Of a DNA stretch of 55,188 bases, positions 44,670 to 54,075 are shown in pieces; the first letter of the stretch is position 1; each line of letters begins with the position of its first letter. The translations under genes were made by a program, and so were the position numbers. The notes beneath the pieces are model-generated. The model saw nothing but the letters and a program-made list of their open reading frames with translations, searched no databases and was not told the origin of the DNA. This stretch comes from an uncultured Clostridia bacterium (lineage in GTDB: Bacteria > Bacillota > Clostridia > Oscillospirales > Oscillospiraceae), in contig CAMCSE010000008.1 in NCBI GenBank assembly GCA_945877515.1, forward strand, positions 1 to 55,188, given 5' to 3'.

Positions 44670-44721
44670 ACTGTACCACATAACGCAGCGTCACAAGCAA
44701 TACCCTACGCTGCGTAGCGTA
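44670..44721 (-). promoter_or_regulatory. MerR-type promoter (19-bp spacer) with two dyads
   Basis: Minus strand TTGCTT (44695-44700)-19 bp-TACAGT (44670-44675); ACGC-T-GCGT in spacer; TACGCT-N4-AGCGTA at 44706-44721. Confidence 0.65.
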
Positions 44722-44960
44722 AGGTTTTTTCGCAGCTTTTTTGAAAAGCGGAGACATGGGTGACAAAACCTGCTTTCTCGTTCAGCCTTGTTGCAGCGCG
44801 TCCGCATACCGGCAATCCGCCAGACCTGCCGCCGCACCGTCTCCTCCATCAAACACTACATATTGTAGCGTGACAAACAGTGCATGTCAATCGCTGTGAT
44901 ACCCCTGTTGCAATCCGCCATGGGGTATGGTACACTGAAAAGCAGAAAAGGGGTGAGCAG

Positions 44961-46187
44961 ATGGGCGGTAAAGCGCTGCCAATACAGGAGTTATACTGCT
45001 CTCAGGCAGATTACAGTCAGGTCTGCCGGGTAACGGTGGAGGCCATTGACGCGCCTACCACGCCGCTGATCCACCAAATGTCCCGGTTCTGGCTGTTCAC
45101 CGGCGGACACGGCACGATCACGCTGCAGGACCGGCAGTATGAGGTAGGTCCCGGCACGATGGTATCGGTGCTGCCCTGGCAGATCTCCGACGTGGTGCAG
45201 GTAACGGAGCCGCTGCAGTACTACCTGCTGACCTACTACTTTGACAACGTAAACATGGCGGTGAAAGCGCTGGGGCAGGCAGGCCATACGCCGCTGCATT
45301 TGATGGAGGACATGGCCGCCGCGCCGGTGGTGCAGTGCTCTTCCCAGGAAGCACAGGCCCTGCGGCTGCTGTTCGAGCAGCTGCGGCAGGAAACTGTCCG
45401 GCCGGACGGCGATGCCCTGCAGGAGCTGTATACCGCCAATAAGCTGGCAGAGGTGGTGATCACCTTCCTGCGGCTGGGGCGACGCCGGGGTCAGCCGGCA
45501 CAGAAGGCCACGGAGAAAAGTGATATCCTCCACTATATGTATACCCATCTCAGTGAAAAGCTGACGCTTTCCCAGCTGTCACGGCAATTCTTCCTCAGTG
45601 AATCCGCCATCAGTGCTTACATCACCCAGACCACAGGGCTGTCCTTCTTCGACCTGCTGGGAGAAATGCGCATCGGCAGATCCATCAGCTTTCTGCTGTA
45701 TACCGACCTGACTATGGAGCAGTTGGCAGAGATTTTGGGCTTTGTAGATAGTTCCCATATCAGTAAGGTATTCTCCGCCCGGCTGGGTATGAAAGCCAGC
45801 GAATTCCGGGAGGTCTACCGCCGGGTAGGAGGCCTGTGCGGCATCCGGGACGATCCCACCGCCTATGAGGTGGTGTCCTATCTCTACCACAACTATGCCC
45901 GTGAGCTGCTGCCCCAACGCACGGCGGAGCGGTTCGGCCTGTCGGTCAGAGAACTGAACACACTGCTTCTGTATCAGGTGGAGAAGGATTTCTCCGATTT
46001 TCTCAACTTTCTGCGGATCAACCGGGCGTGTACGCTGCTGAAAACCACAAGCCGCAGCGTCACCGACATCGCCTTCGAGGTGGGATACAACACCGTCAAG
46101 ACTTTCAACCGCAACTTTCTCAAATTTCGGGGCATGTCCCCCAGCGCCTTCCGGCAGGAGATCGCCCTGCAGGAAAATACATTATAA
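44961..46187 (+). CDS. AraC family regulator with two C-terminal AraC-type HTH segments
   Basis: LSQLSRQFFLSESAISAYITQTTGLSFFDLLGEMRIGRSISFLLYTDLTMEQLAEILGFVDSSHISKVFSARLGM and SDFLNFLRINRACTLLKTTSRSVTDIAFEVGYNTVKTFNRNFLKFRGMSPSAFRQE. Confidence 0.88.
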   Translation: MGGKALPIQELYCSQADYSQVCRVTVEAIDAPTTPLIHQMSRFWLFTGGHGTITLQDRQYEVGPGTMVSVLPWQISDVVQVTEPLQYYLLTYYFDNVNMAVKALGQAGHTPLHLMEDMAAAPVVQCSSQEAQALRLLFEQLRQETVRPDGDALQELYTANKLAEVVITFLRLGRRRGQPAQKATEKSDILHYMYTHLSEKLTLSQLSRQFFLSESAISAYITQTTGLSFFDLLGEMRIGRSISFLLYTDLTMEQLAEILGFVDSSHISKVFSARLGMKASEFREVYRRVGGLCGIRDDPTAYEVVSYLYHNYARELLPQRTAERFGLSVRELNTLLLYQVEKDFSDFLNFLRINRACTLLKTTSRSVTDIAFEVGYNTVKTFNRNFLKFRGMSPSAFRQEIALQENTL

Positions 46188-46224
46188 CAAACAGGCGGGA
46201 CACGAAATGTCCCGCCTGTTTGTT
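46186..46224. terminator. Bidirectional terminator
   Basis: AACAAACAGGCGGGACA/TGTCCCGCCTGTTTGTT. Confidence 0.9.
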
Positions 46225-47323
46225 ACGCGATGACGCCCAGATCCCGGGCCACTTTGGTGATGAAATCCTGTACGTTGGTGACCATGGTAGTGGCGCTGAG
46301 GCTGCCCCGGTCCAGCAGCTTGTTGACCACGAACTCATCGGCGTCCACCGCGTAGAGATACACAGGACGCACGGTGCCGTCCGGCATCACCCGGAACGAC
46401 GGCGTCATGTTGCCGGTGGCGATGGTATGCAGCATGGTGGCCAGACAGATTACCGTAGTCGCTCCCCGGACCAGCCCACGCATGGCGGAAGCCCCCTCAT
46501 ATACATCGGCGTACACCTCCGGCAGCGGCCCGTCGTCCCGGATGGAGCCGGTCAGCACGAAAGGCACGTGATGCTTGACGCAGCCGTACATGATGCCGTT
46601 GTCGATGTGATAGTCCTCAATGAACCGGGGAATGGAGCCACTGCGGCGCACCTTGTTCAGCACGTCCAGATGGTGATAGTGGCCGTTGGGCCGGGAACGC
46701 TGGGTGTAGATGTCCTGCCCCAGCGCCGTGTGCAGCAGCGCCGCCTCCAGATCGTGGGTGCCCAGTGCGTTGCCTGCCAGCAGGCCGTGGCAATAGCCGT
46801 TTGCGATCACGGCCTCCATGGCGGCCCGTGCGCCTGCGTCGAAGGCGAAGGCCGGCCCCATGACCCACACGATGCGGCCATGGTCACGCTCATGGCGCAG
46901 CAGCGCCGCCAGATCGTCGTAGTCCTTGGCATAGGAGGTCTCCCGGCTGCGGCCCTGACGGAACACAAACTGATCGTCGTTGGCCTCCTTTGCCGCCGTG
47001 AAGCCGTCACAGTGGAGGTAGATCCCCTCCTCTCCCCGTTCGGTACGGCCCAGGATCACCCGATCCCCGGCCTTGAGATTGCGGCCCTCCAACGTGCGGA
47101 GACAGCCGTCGTCCCCGATGACCACACAGGCGTCCATTCGGCTCTCCTCCGCCAGACGCCACTGCCCGTCGATCTTAAAGTACTCTGGGTACATGGACGT
47201 GCTGTGAAAGTTCTCCGGCGCCACACCGTCACACTCCGCACGCTGCCAGCAAACGTCAGGCGCGTCAGTAAAGCAGGGCCGGGTAAAATCGGGATGATGA
47301 TATTCAGGCAAAACAAACGCCAT
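46223..47323 (-). CDS. TIGR00300-type (LOR/SDH domain), archaeal-type ornithine cyclodeaminase-like protein
   Basis: 366 aa; GPAFAFDAGARAAMEAVIANGYCHGLLAGNALGTHDLEAALLHTALGQDIYTQ, RSGSIPRFIEDYHIDNGIMYGCVKHHVPFVLTGSIRDDGPLPEVYADVYEGASAMR. Confidence 0.75.
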   Translation of the reverse strand: MAFVLPEYHHPDFTRPCFTDAPDVCWQRAECDGVAPENFHSTSMYPEYFKIDGQWRLAEESRMDACVVIGDDGCLRTLEGRNLKAGDRVILGRTERGEEGIYLHCDGFTAAKEANDDQFVFRQGRSRETSYAKDYDDLAALLRHERDHGRIVWVMGPAFAFDAGARAAMEAVIANGYCHGLLAGNALGTHDLEAALLHTALGQDIYTQRSRPNGHYHHLDVLNKVRRSGSIPRFIEDYHIDNGIMYGCVKHHVPFVLTGSIRDDGPLPEVYADVYEGASAMRGLVRGATTVICLATMLHTIATGNMTPSFRVMPDGTVRPVYLYAVDADEFVVNKLLDRGSLSATTMVTNVQDFITKVARDLGVIA

Positions 47324-47354
47324 GGTTCTCTCCTCTTTTCTCTGTATTTTCGGC

Positions 47355-48581
47355 TTATTCGGCAGCGGCCCGCCGCAGCGGCATACTCATGCAGCGGGGA
47401 CCGCCCCGTCCGCGGGACAGCTCCGAGCTGGGCATTTCCAGCACCTGGATGCCGTTGTCCCGCAAAATGGCATTGGTCACATAGTTGCGGTCATACACCA
47501 CCACCTTGCCGGGGGCGATGCACAGGGTGTTGGAGCCGTCATTCCACTGTTCCCGTTCCGAGGCTACCCGGTCTCCGCCGCCGCAGCGGATCAGCTTCAC
47601 GCGGGGCAGCCCCATTTCCCCGGCCAGGATCTCCTCCAGAGTACCGGTACGCTCCGTCACCTGCAGGCTGTCCCGTCCGGCGGAAGTCATCCGGTAAACC
47701 CGCAGACTGCTCAGGATCTCCGGGTGCACCGTGAAGGTGTCCCGGTCCACCTGGGTCAGCACCGTGTCCAGATGCATGAAGGCCCGCAGATTGGGGATAT
47801 CCAGCGCCAGAATGGTGCGGATTTCGGCGGTCTCATCCCGAAAGATGTTCCGGGCCAGGATCTCGATGGCCTCCGGCGTGGTGCGCTGGGAGATGCCCAC
47901 CGCCAGCAGCCGCGGGCTGAGATTCAGAATATCGCCGCCCTCTATGCTGAACGGGTCCTCCCGGCGGTAGTAAAATGGTACCTGCCCGGCGAAATCGGGA
48001 TGGTATTTCAGAATATACTGTCCGTAGATGGTCTCCCGCCGGCGTGTGGGGGAATACATGGCGTTGAGGCTGACGCCCTCCCCGATGCAGGCGAAGGGAT
48101 CCCGGGTAAAATACAGGTTGGGGATCGGATCCAGCACGAACCGGTGACTGCCCCTGGTCAATGACACCAGCGCCCCCCGCTGTCCCTCCGGCAAAAATTC
48201 CTCCATGCTGACGCCGGTCATGGTGCGGCGCACCAGCTCATCATCCTCCAGCGCCGTCAGATACTCATACAGCGCAGGTTGGAAATGCCGGGCGATACGG
48301 CCGCCCTCCTCGATAAACTGGCGGACAAAGCGGCGGCGCACCTGCGGATCAGCGGCCAGTGTCTGGGTCATCAGTTCCTCCAGATACAGCACCTGCGTTC
48401 CGTTGTGCCGCAGCATCTCCGCAAAGGCATCGTGCTCCTGTTGTGCCGCCTGCAAATAGGGAATATCGTCAAACAGCAGCCGTTCCAATTCGCCGGGTAC
48501 CAGCTGCTCCAGCTCCGCCCCCGGACGGTGCAGCAGCACCTGCTCCAGCGTTCCCGTTTCACTTCTGACACAAATCGGCAT
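47355..48581 (-). CDS. arcA: Arginine deiminase
   Basis: PNLYFTRDPFACIGEGVSLNAM; IEGGDILNLSPRLLAVGISQRTTPEAIE; HLDTVLTQVD; C-terminal GRGGPRCMSMPLRR with active-site Cys. Confidence 0.96.
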   Translation of the reverse strand: MPICVRSETGTLEQVLLHRPGAELEQLVPGELERLLFDDIPYLQAAQQEHDAFAEMLRHNGTQVLYLEELMTQTLAADPQVRRRFVRQFIEEGGRIARHFQPALYEYLTALEDDELVRRTMTGVSMEEFLPEGQRGALVSLTRGSHRFVLDPIPNLYFTRDPFACIGEGVSLNAMYSPTRRRETIYGQYILKYHPDFAGQVPFYYRREDPFSIEGGDILNLSPRLLAVGISQRTTPEAIEILARNIFRDETAEIRTILALDIPNLRAFMHLDTVLTQVDRDTFTVHPEILSSLRVYRMTSAGRDSLQVTERTGTLEEILAGEMGLPRVKLIRCGGGDRVASEREQWNDGSNTLCIAPGKVVVYDRNYVTNAILRDNGIQVLEMPSSELSRGRGGPRCMSMPLRRAAAE

Positions 48582-48699
48582 AGGCTCCTCCCTGTTTTCT
48601 CCGTAAGCTTCTTCTATTGTATAGGGTTTCCCGAAAACAGATGGGACATTCCGGCGTGGTTCTGTGGTATTTTAACGTGGATTTCTCCCCAACAGCGCA

Positions 48700-48736
48700 A
48701 AACGTCCGCCGCGGAAGTCTTCCGCAGCGGACGTTT
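48700..48736 (-). terminator. Terminator after CBS-pyrophosphatase
   Basis: AAACGTCCGCCGCGGA/TCCGCAGCGGACGTTT. Confidence 0.8.
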
Positions 48737-48748
48737 CTTTTCTTTTTC

Positions 48749-50362
48749 TCAGCCCCACAGGGTTGTCAGCATGGGGATCACCTGCTTTTTGCGAGACATG
48801 ACGCCCGGCAAAAATACCGTGTTGTCCTTTGGCTCCACGGCAAAGGCATTGCGGATGGCGTCATCGCTGCCGATAAACAGCAGCTGCGTGCCCTCCTGCA
48901 AAACATCGGTCAGCATCAGGATCACCATATCGTAGCCGTGGTTCTTCTGCATCTTCTCCATGGCCTTCAGCAGATCCTCCTTGCGCTGCATCAGATGCTC
49001 GGAGTCAATGCATGTCACCTGACCCACGCCAAGGTTCTGCTCGGCGATATGGAACTCCTTGAAGTCACTGCGCAGCAGCTCCTCCGCCGTCTTGCTGTCC
49101 ACCGCACCGGAGGCAAACAGCTCCCGTCCCAGTTCCTCCAGTGACACATGGGCGATACGGGCCAGCCGCTCGGCCATGGCAATATCCCGTTTGGTGCAGG
49201 TGGGAGACTTGAACATCACCGTATCCGACAGAATCGCCGCCGCCATCAGGCCTGCCATGTGTGGGGAGGGCATGACGCCGTGCTCCTGATACATGGAGGT
49301 GATGATGGTGTTGGTGCTGCCCACCGGCTCGTTGCGGACGTTGATGGGCTGCCGGGTCTGGATATCCGCCAGGCGGTGATGGTCAACGATTGCCAGGATC
49401 TCCGCCTGCTCAATGCCGGGCACTGTCTGGGCCAGCTCGTTGTGGTCCACCAGTACCACCTGCTTACGGCGGGGACGGAGCAGATGGTAACGGGACAGGG
49501 TGCCCACCACTTTTTCCTCCTCGTCCAGCACAGGATAGCAGCGATAGCGGCTTTTCAGCACCACCTCCCGCACGTCGTCTATGTAGTCATCCAGATGGAA
49601 GCAGATCAGATCTCCGGTGGCACAGGGCCGGGAGATGGGGATGGCCTGATAGATCAGCCGGTGAACGCGGCTGGCGTCAAAGGGCGTGGAGATAATGCAG
49701 GTCTTGCCGGCGTCCTTCACCCATTCCGGATCCACGTCGGTCTGGCACAGGATCAGGCAGGACACCTGCATGTCCAGCGCCCGGCGGATCATATCCGGCT
49801 GGCTGCCGCACAGCACAATGCTGTCAGAGCTGTCAAACAGCAGGTTTTCACAGTTCTGGGGCAGGGCGATGGACACGCTGCCGGACAGGCTGTCCACCAG
49901 ATCACCGCCCTCGCCCACCACGCGGCCCTCGATGACGCTCAGCAGGTTGAACATGGGCACCTCCTCCACCACCGGATTGGCGATGGTGTTCAGGCTGAAG
50001 GTGGCAATGTCGCCGGCGGACAGCATCCCGTACAAGGTGCCGTCCTCGTTGGTCACGGGAATGGCGGAGATCTTCTGGCTGCGCATCAGCTGCCACGCCC
50101 GGTCCATGGTAACAGAGGCGTCCAGACAGGGGGGACGGTCAAAGTCCAGATCCCGCACCTGTGTGCGCACGTTCTGAATAAAGCGGGGCGGCTTGAAACC
50201 GAAGTGCTTCAGCATCCGGTTGGTCTCGTCGCTGATGGTACCCAAATGCACCGCCACATACTCCTTCTCTCCCAGCGCGTTCTTCAGCGCCGCATAGGAC
50301 ATGGCGGCCACAATGGAGTCGGTATCCGGATTGCGATGGCCGGTCACATAGATCTCGTTCAT
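48749..50362 (-). CDS. ppaC: Manganese-dependent inorganic pyrophosphatase with CBS/DRTGG insert
   Basis: YVTGHRNPDTDSIVAAMSYA; CBS motifs; VDHNELAQTVPGIEQAEILAIVDHHRLADIQT. Confidence 0.93.
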   Translation of the reverse strand: MNEIYVTGHRNPDTDSIVAAMSYAALKNALGEKEYVAVHLGTISDETNRMLKHFGFKPPRFIQNVRTQVRDLDFDRPPCLDASVTMDRAWQLMRSQKISAIPVTNEDGTLYGMLSAGDIATFSLNTIANPVVEEVPMFNLLSVIEGRVVGEGGDLVDSLSGSVSIALPQNCENLLFDSSDSIVLCGSQPDMIRRALDMQVSCLILCQTDVDPEWVKDAGKTCIISTPFDASRVHRLIYQAIPISRPCATGDLICFHLDDYIDDVREVVLKSRYRCYPVLDEEEKVVGTLSRYHLLRPRRKQVVLVDHNELAQTVPGIEQAEILAIVDHHRLADIQTRQPINVRNEPVGSTNTIITSMYQEHGVMPSPHMAGLMAAAILSDTVMFKSPTCTKRDIAMAERLARIAHVSLEELGRELFASGAVDSKTAEELLRSDFKEFHIAEQNLGVGQVTCIDSEHLMQRKEDLLKAMEKMQKNHGYDMVILMLTDVLQEGTQLLFIGSDDAIRNAFAVEPKDNTVFLPGVMSRKKQVIPMLTTLWG

Positions 50363-50505
50363 ACCAGTTAAGCTCCTTTACGAAAAAGTGTTCTCCTGGT
50401 TGCTATTATAGTGCAGTCGCCGCCGCCGGTCAATGGGCTTGATTTACAGAAAAATCCATGGTATCATAAAAAATAAGTAAAGAAACCACAGAAACCGAGG
50501 CGGAT

Positions 50506-51984
50506 ATGTATCACAACCATCATCTCCATGAGACGAAGCATCTGAAAGAAGCCAATCTTTTGCAGGAGGAAAAATACCATCACCTGACCACCGAACCGGT
50601 GGGACGGCTGGTATGTGAAATGGCAGTTCCCACCATCATCTCCATGCTGGTGACTGCCGCCTACAATTTGGCGGACACCTTTTTTGTGGGTCTGCTCCAT
50701 TCCAACGCGGCCACCGGCGCGGTGGGCGTGGTCTTTTCGCTGATGGCCATTATCCAGGCCACCGGCTTTTTCTTCGGTCAGGGCAGCGGCAACTACATCT
50801 CCCGCCAGCTGGGCCGTCACCAGACGGAGGACGCCGAAACCATGGCCATCTCCGCCGTGGCGCTGGCCTTTCTGGCAGGCGTGGTCCTGCTGGTGCTGGG
50901 CCAGATCTTTCTGCGGCCGCTGGCGCTGCTGCTGGGCTCAACGGACACCATTTTGCCCTATGCCTGCGACTACCTGCGCATCATCCTGCTGGGGGCCCCC
51001 TACATGACCGCCTCCTTTGTGCTGAACAATCAGCTGCGCTTCCAGGGCAGCGCCGTATACAGCATGATCGGCATTGTAGCCGGCGCCGTCATCAACGTAG
51101 GGCTGGACCCGCTGCTGATCTTCACCTTCCGCATGGGCATTACCGGTGCGGCGCTGGCCACCATTATCGGCCAGCTGTGCTCCTTTGCCCTGCTGCTGTT
51201 GGGCTGTACGCAGGGCGGCAATCTGCGGCTGCACCCCAAAAAGATCCGCTTTACCCGCCACATTTTCAAGGAAATCCTGCGGGGTGGCTTTCCCAGCCTG
51301 TGCCGTCAGAGTCTGATGGCGGTGTCCACCATCTGTCTGAATGTGGCTGCCGGACATTACGGCGATGCCGCCATTGCCGCCATGAGCGTGGTAAACCGTG
51401 TGATGACCACCGCCAACTCCGCGCTGATCGGCTTCGGGCAGGGCTTCCAGCCTGTATGCGGCTTCAACTACGGCGCCAAGTTCTATGACCGGGTCCGTCA
51501 GGGCTTCCGGTTCTGTGTCAAATGGGGCACGGTCTTTCTGATCGTGGTCGCCGCAGCGGGACTGATTTTTGCTCCCCAGCTGATCGCCGTTTTCCGGAAC
51601 GATCCGGAGGTGGTCTCCTTCGGCACGCGGGCCATGCGGTGCCAGTGTATCACTTTCCCGCTGGCCGCCTACGCCTTGGTCAGCAATATGATGACCCAGA
51701 CCATGGGAAAAACCCTGCCCGCCACCATTCTGGCGGCAGCCCGTCAGGGACTGTTTTTCATCCCCGCCGTGATGCTGATGCCTCTTTGGCTGGACCAGTG
51801 GGGCGTGCAGTTGGCCCAGAGTATGGCAGATGTAGGCTCTTTTGCCCTGACACTGGTGATGATGCGCCGGGTGTTCCGCAATTTGCGGGAGGAGGAGCAC
51901 GCCGCTATGCTGCTACGGCATCACCGCCAGTCCTCGGAGGAGTATTCCGCGGAAAATGCCCCGGAAATGCCGGAAACCCTTTGA
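50506..51984 (+). CDS. MATE family efflux transporter
   Basis: 492 aa, ~12 TMs; EPVGRLVCEMAVPTIISMLVTAAYNLADTFFVGLL. Confidence 0.93.
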   Translation: MYHNHHLHETKHLKEANLLQEEKYHHLTTEPVGRLVCEMAVPTIISMLVTAAYNLADTFFVGLLHSNAATGAVGVVFSLMAIIQATGFFFGQGSGNYISRQLGRHQTEDAETMAISAVALAFLAGVVLLVLGQIFLRPLALLLGSTDTILPYACDYLRIILLGAPYMTASFVLNNQLRFQGSAVYSMIGIVAGAVINVGLDPLLIFTFRMGITGAALATIIGQLCSFALLLLGCTQGGNLRLHPKKIRFTRHIFKEILRGGFPSLCRQSLMAVSTICLNVAAGHYGDAAIAAMSVVNRVMTTANSALIGFGQGFQPVCGFNYGAKFYDRVRQGFRFCVKWGTVFLIVVAAAGLIFAPQLIAVFRNDPEVVSFGTRAMRCQCITFPLAAYALVSNMMTQTMGKTLPATILAAARQGLFFIPAVMLMPLWLDQWGVQLAQSMADVGSFALTLVMMRRVFRNLREEEHAAMLLRHHRQSSEEYSAENAPEMPETL

Positions 51985-52062
51985 TTTCCCCCTTTACAGA
52001 TACCGGTTTTCCGGATATAATAGTTTAGTTACTGAAATCCACAAACAAGGAGATTACCACAT

Positions 52063-53184
52063 ATGGCAGTGATCGAATACGACGAATATAAGCAGAAGCT
52101 GCTGGCGCTGGAGCCCACTCTGGGCGAGCTGGAAAAGGCGCTGGGCATCCCCAAGGCCCGGGAGGAGCTTTCCGCCCTCCAGAAGGAGACGGAGCAGGAC
52201 GGCTTCTGGAACGACCTGGAGCGCAGCCAGAAGGTAAGCCAGCAGATCAAGCGGCTGGAGAACAAGATCAAGAAGCATGACCGTCTGGTCAGCGAATGGG
52301 AGGATACCCTGACCCTGTGCGAGATGGCACAGGAGGAGGATGACGCCTCTCAGCTGCCCGACGTGATTGAGGGCTACAACACGCTGGAAAAGGAGATCAG
52401 CGAGCGGCGTCTGGCGGCGCTGCTGTCCGGCGAATACGATGCCAACAACGCCATTCTCACCTTCCACGCCGGTGCCGGCGGCACTGAGGCTCAGGACTGG
52501 ACGGAGATGCTCTACCGCATGTATACCCGTTGGGCCGAGCGCCATGGCTACACCTATCAGCTGATGGACTATGAAGCCGGCGAAGAAGCGGGCATCAAGT
52601 CCGCCACCATCCTCATCGAGGGCGAGAACGCCTACGGCTACCTCAAGAGCGAGAACGGCGTCCACCGCCTGGTCCGCGTCAGCCCCTTTGACGCCAACGC
52701 CCGCCGCCAGACCAGCTTCGCCGCGCTGGAGGTCATGCCGGAGCTGGCCGACGACAGTGAAATCGAGATCCGGCCTGAAGAGATTGAGATGCAGGCCTGC
52801 CGCTCTTCCGGTGCCGGCGGCCAGCATATCAACAAAACCTCCTCTGCCGTCCGCCTGACCCACCTGCCCACCGGCATCGTGGTGTTCTGCCAGACGGAGC
52901 GCAGCCAGTTTCAGAATCGTGACAACGCCATGAAGATGCTGAAGGCCAAGCTGGCGGAACTGAAGCTGCAGCAGCACGCCGAGAAGATCAGCGACATCAA
53001 GGGCGTGCAGATGAAGATCGAGTGGGGCAGCCAGATCCGCTCCTATGTGTTCATGCCCTACACGCTGGCCAAGGACACCCGCACCGGCTATGAGATGGGC
53101 AACATCCAGGCGGTGATGGACGGCGATATCGACGGCTTCATCAACGCCTACCTGACTGCCGCCGCCAACGGCGAATTGAAGTAA
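52063..53184 (+). CDS. prfB: Peptide chain release factor 2, no programmed frameshift
   Basis: RSSGAGGQHINKTSSAVRLTHLPTGIVV (GGQ), VSPFDANARRQTSF (SPF); uninterrupted from ATG. Confidence 0.96.
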   Translation: MAVIEYDEYKQKLLALEPTLGELEKALGIPKAREELSALQKETEQDGFWNDLERSQKVSQQIKRLENKIKKHDRLVSEWEDTLTLCEMAQEEDDASQLPDVIEGYNTLEKEISERRLAALLSGEYDANNAILTFHAGAGGTEAQDWTEMLYRMYTRWAERHGYTYQLMDYEAGEEAGIKSATILIEGENAYGYLKSENGVHRLVRVSPFDANARRQTSFAALEVMPELADDSEIEIRPEEIEMQACRSSGAGGQHINKTSSAVRLTHLPTGIVVFCQTERSQFQNRDNAMKMLKAKLAELKLQQHAEKISDIKGVQMKIEWGSQIRSYVFMPYTLAKDTRTGYEMGNIQAVMDGDIDGFINAYLTAAANGELK

Positions 53185-53192
53185 TTTCCCAT

Positions 53193-53231
53193 AAAAAACA
53201 CCGCTGTGCCTGCTGCACAGCGGTGTTTTTT
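53193..53231. terminator. Bidirectional terminator
   Basis: AAAAAACACCGCTGTGC/GCACAGCGGTGTTTTTT. Confidence 0.9.
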
Positions 53232-54054
53232 ATATGCGGTACACAGCGTTTTCCGTCACGATCAGATCAAACCGCTTGTCGTGGCCCTCCACAGGGATCT
53301 TCTCCGACACCAGCTTTTCCCGGCACAGCAGGGCCGCCGGGCCATGATAGCGGGCAAAAAAGCGGTCATAGTAGCCGCCTCCCTGTCCCAGCCGGTTGCC
53401 CTGCCGGTCGCAGGAAAGGCAAGGGGTCACCACAAAATCGATGTCCTCCGCCTCCAGCAGCGGGCAATTCTCCACCGGCTCCAGAATGCCGTAAGTCCCC
53501 GGCGCCAGCTGCTCCAGCGTGTCCACCCGGCACAGGTCCATGGTATGTCCCGCACCGCACCGGGGCAGGCACAACGTTTTTCCACTTTGCAGCACATGGC
53601 GCAGAAGCGCCGTGGTGTCGATCTCCCGCTCCGTGCCCACGAAGGCGAATACCACCTGCGCCGCCTCATACTCCGGCAGGCCCATGACCTGACGGCAGAT
53701 AGCCGCGGCGCTGGCGTCCCGATAGGCCTGGGGCAGCATCCGTTCCATGGTGCGCAGCTTCTGCCGCAGGGCACGTTTTTTCTCGGTCACGGTCATTTCC
53801 CGTTTCTCCTTTTCCGCCTTCTGGTGCCGGGCGATCTCCATCATCTTCTCATACATGTCGTCGCCTACGCATTTCCGGGCATACTGGCACCATTGTACGC
53901 AGCTGAGGGCGTCGTTGTAGGCCACAAAGCCGCAATGCTCGCAGGCCACCGCCGTATCGGTGGAGAAGATCTCGATGGTGCTGCCGCACACAGGGCAAAT
54001 CTTCTCCCGGATGGTAGGCGTGCGGGGTTTTCCCTGACAGCCGTCCATAATCAT
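53230..54054 (-). CDS. Fusion: N-terminal Cys-rich zinc-ribbon-like domain + 5-formyltetrahydrofolate cyclo-ligase
   Basis: REKICPVCGSTIEIFSTDTAVACEHCGFVAYNDALSCVQWCQYARKC then KKRALRQKLRTMERML...VTPCLSCDRQGNRLGQGGGYYDRFFAR. Confidence 0.9.
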   Translation of the reverse strand: MIMDGCQGKPRTPTIREKICPVCGSTIEIFSTDTAVACEHCGFVAYNDALSCVQWCQYARKCVGDDMYEKMMEIARHQKAEKEKREMTVTEKKRALRQKLRTMERMLPQAYRDASAAAICRQVMGLPEYEAAQVVFAFVGTEREIDTTALLRHVLQSGKTLCLPRCGAGHTMDLCRVDTLEQLAPGTYGILEPVENCPLLEAEDIDFVVTPCLSCDRQGNRLGQGGGYYDRFFARYHGPAALLCREKLVSEKIPVEGHDKRFDLIVTENAVYRI

Positions 54055-54075
54055 GGCAAATTCCTCCTGTTTCCA

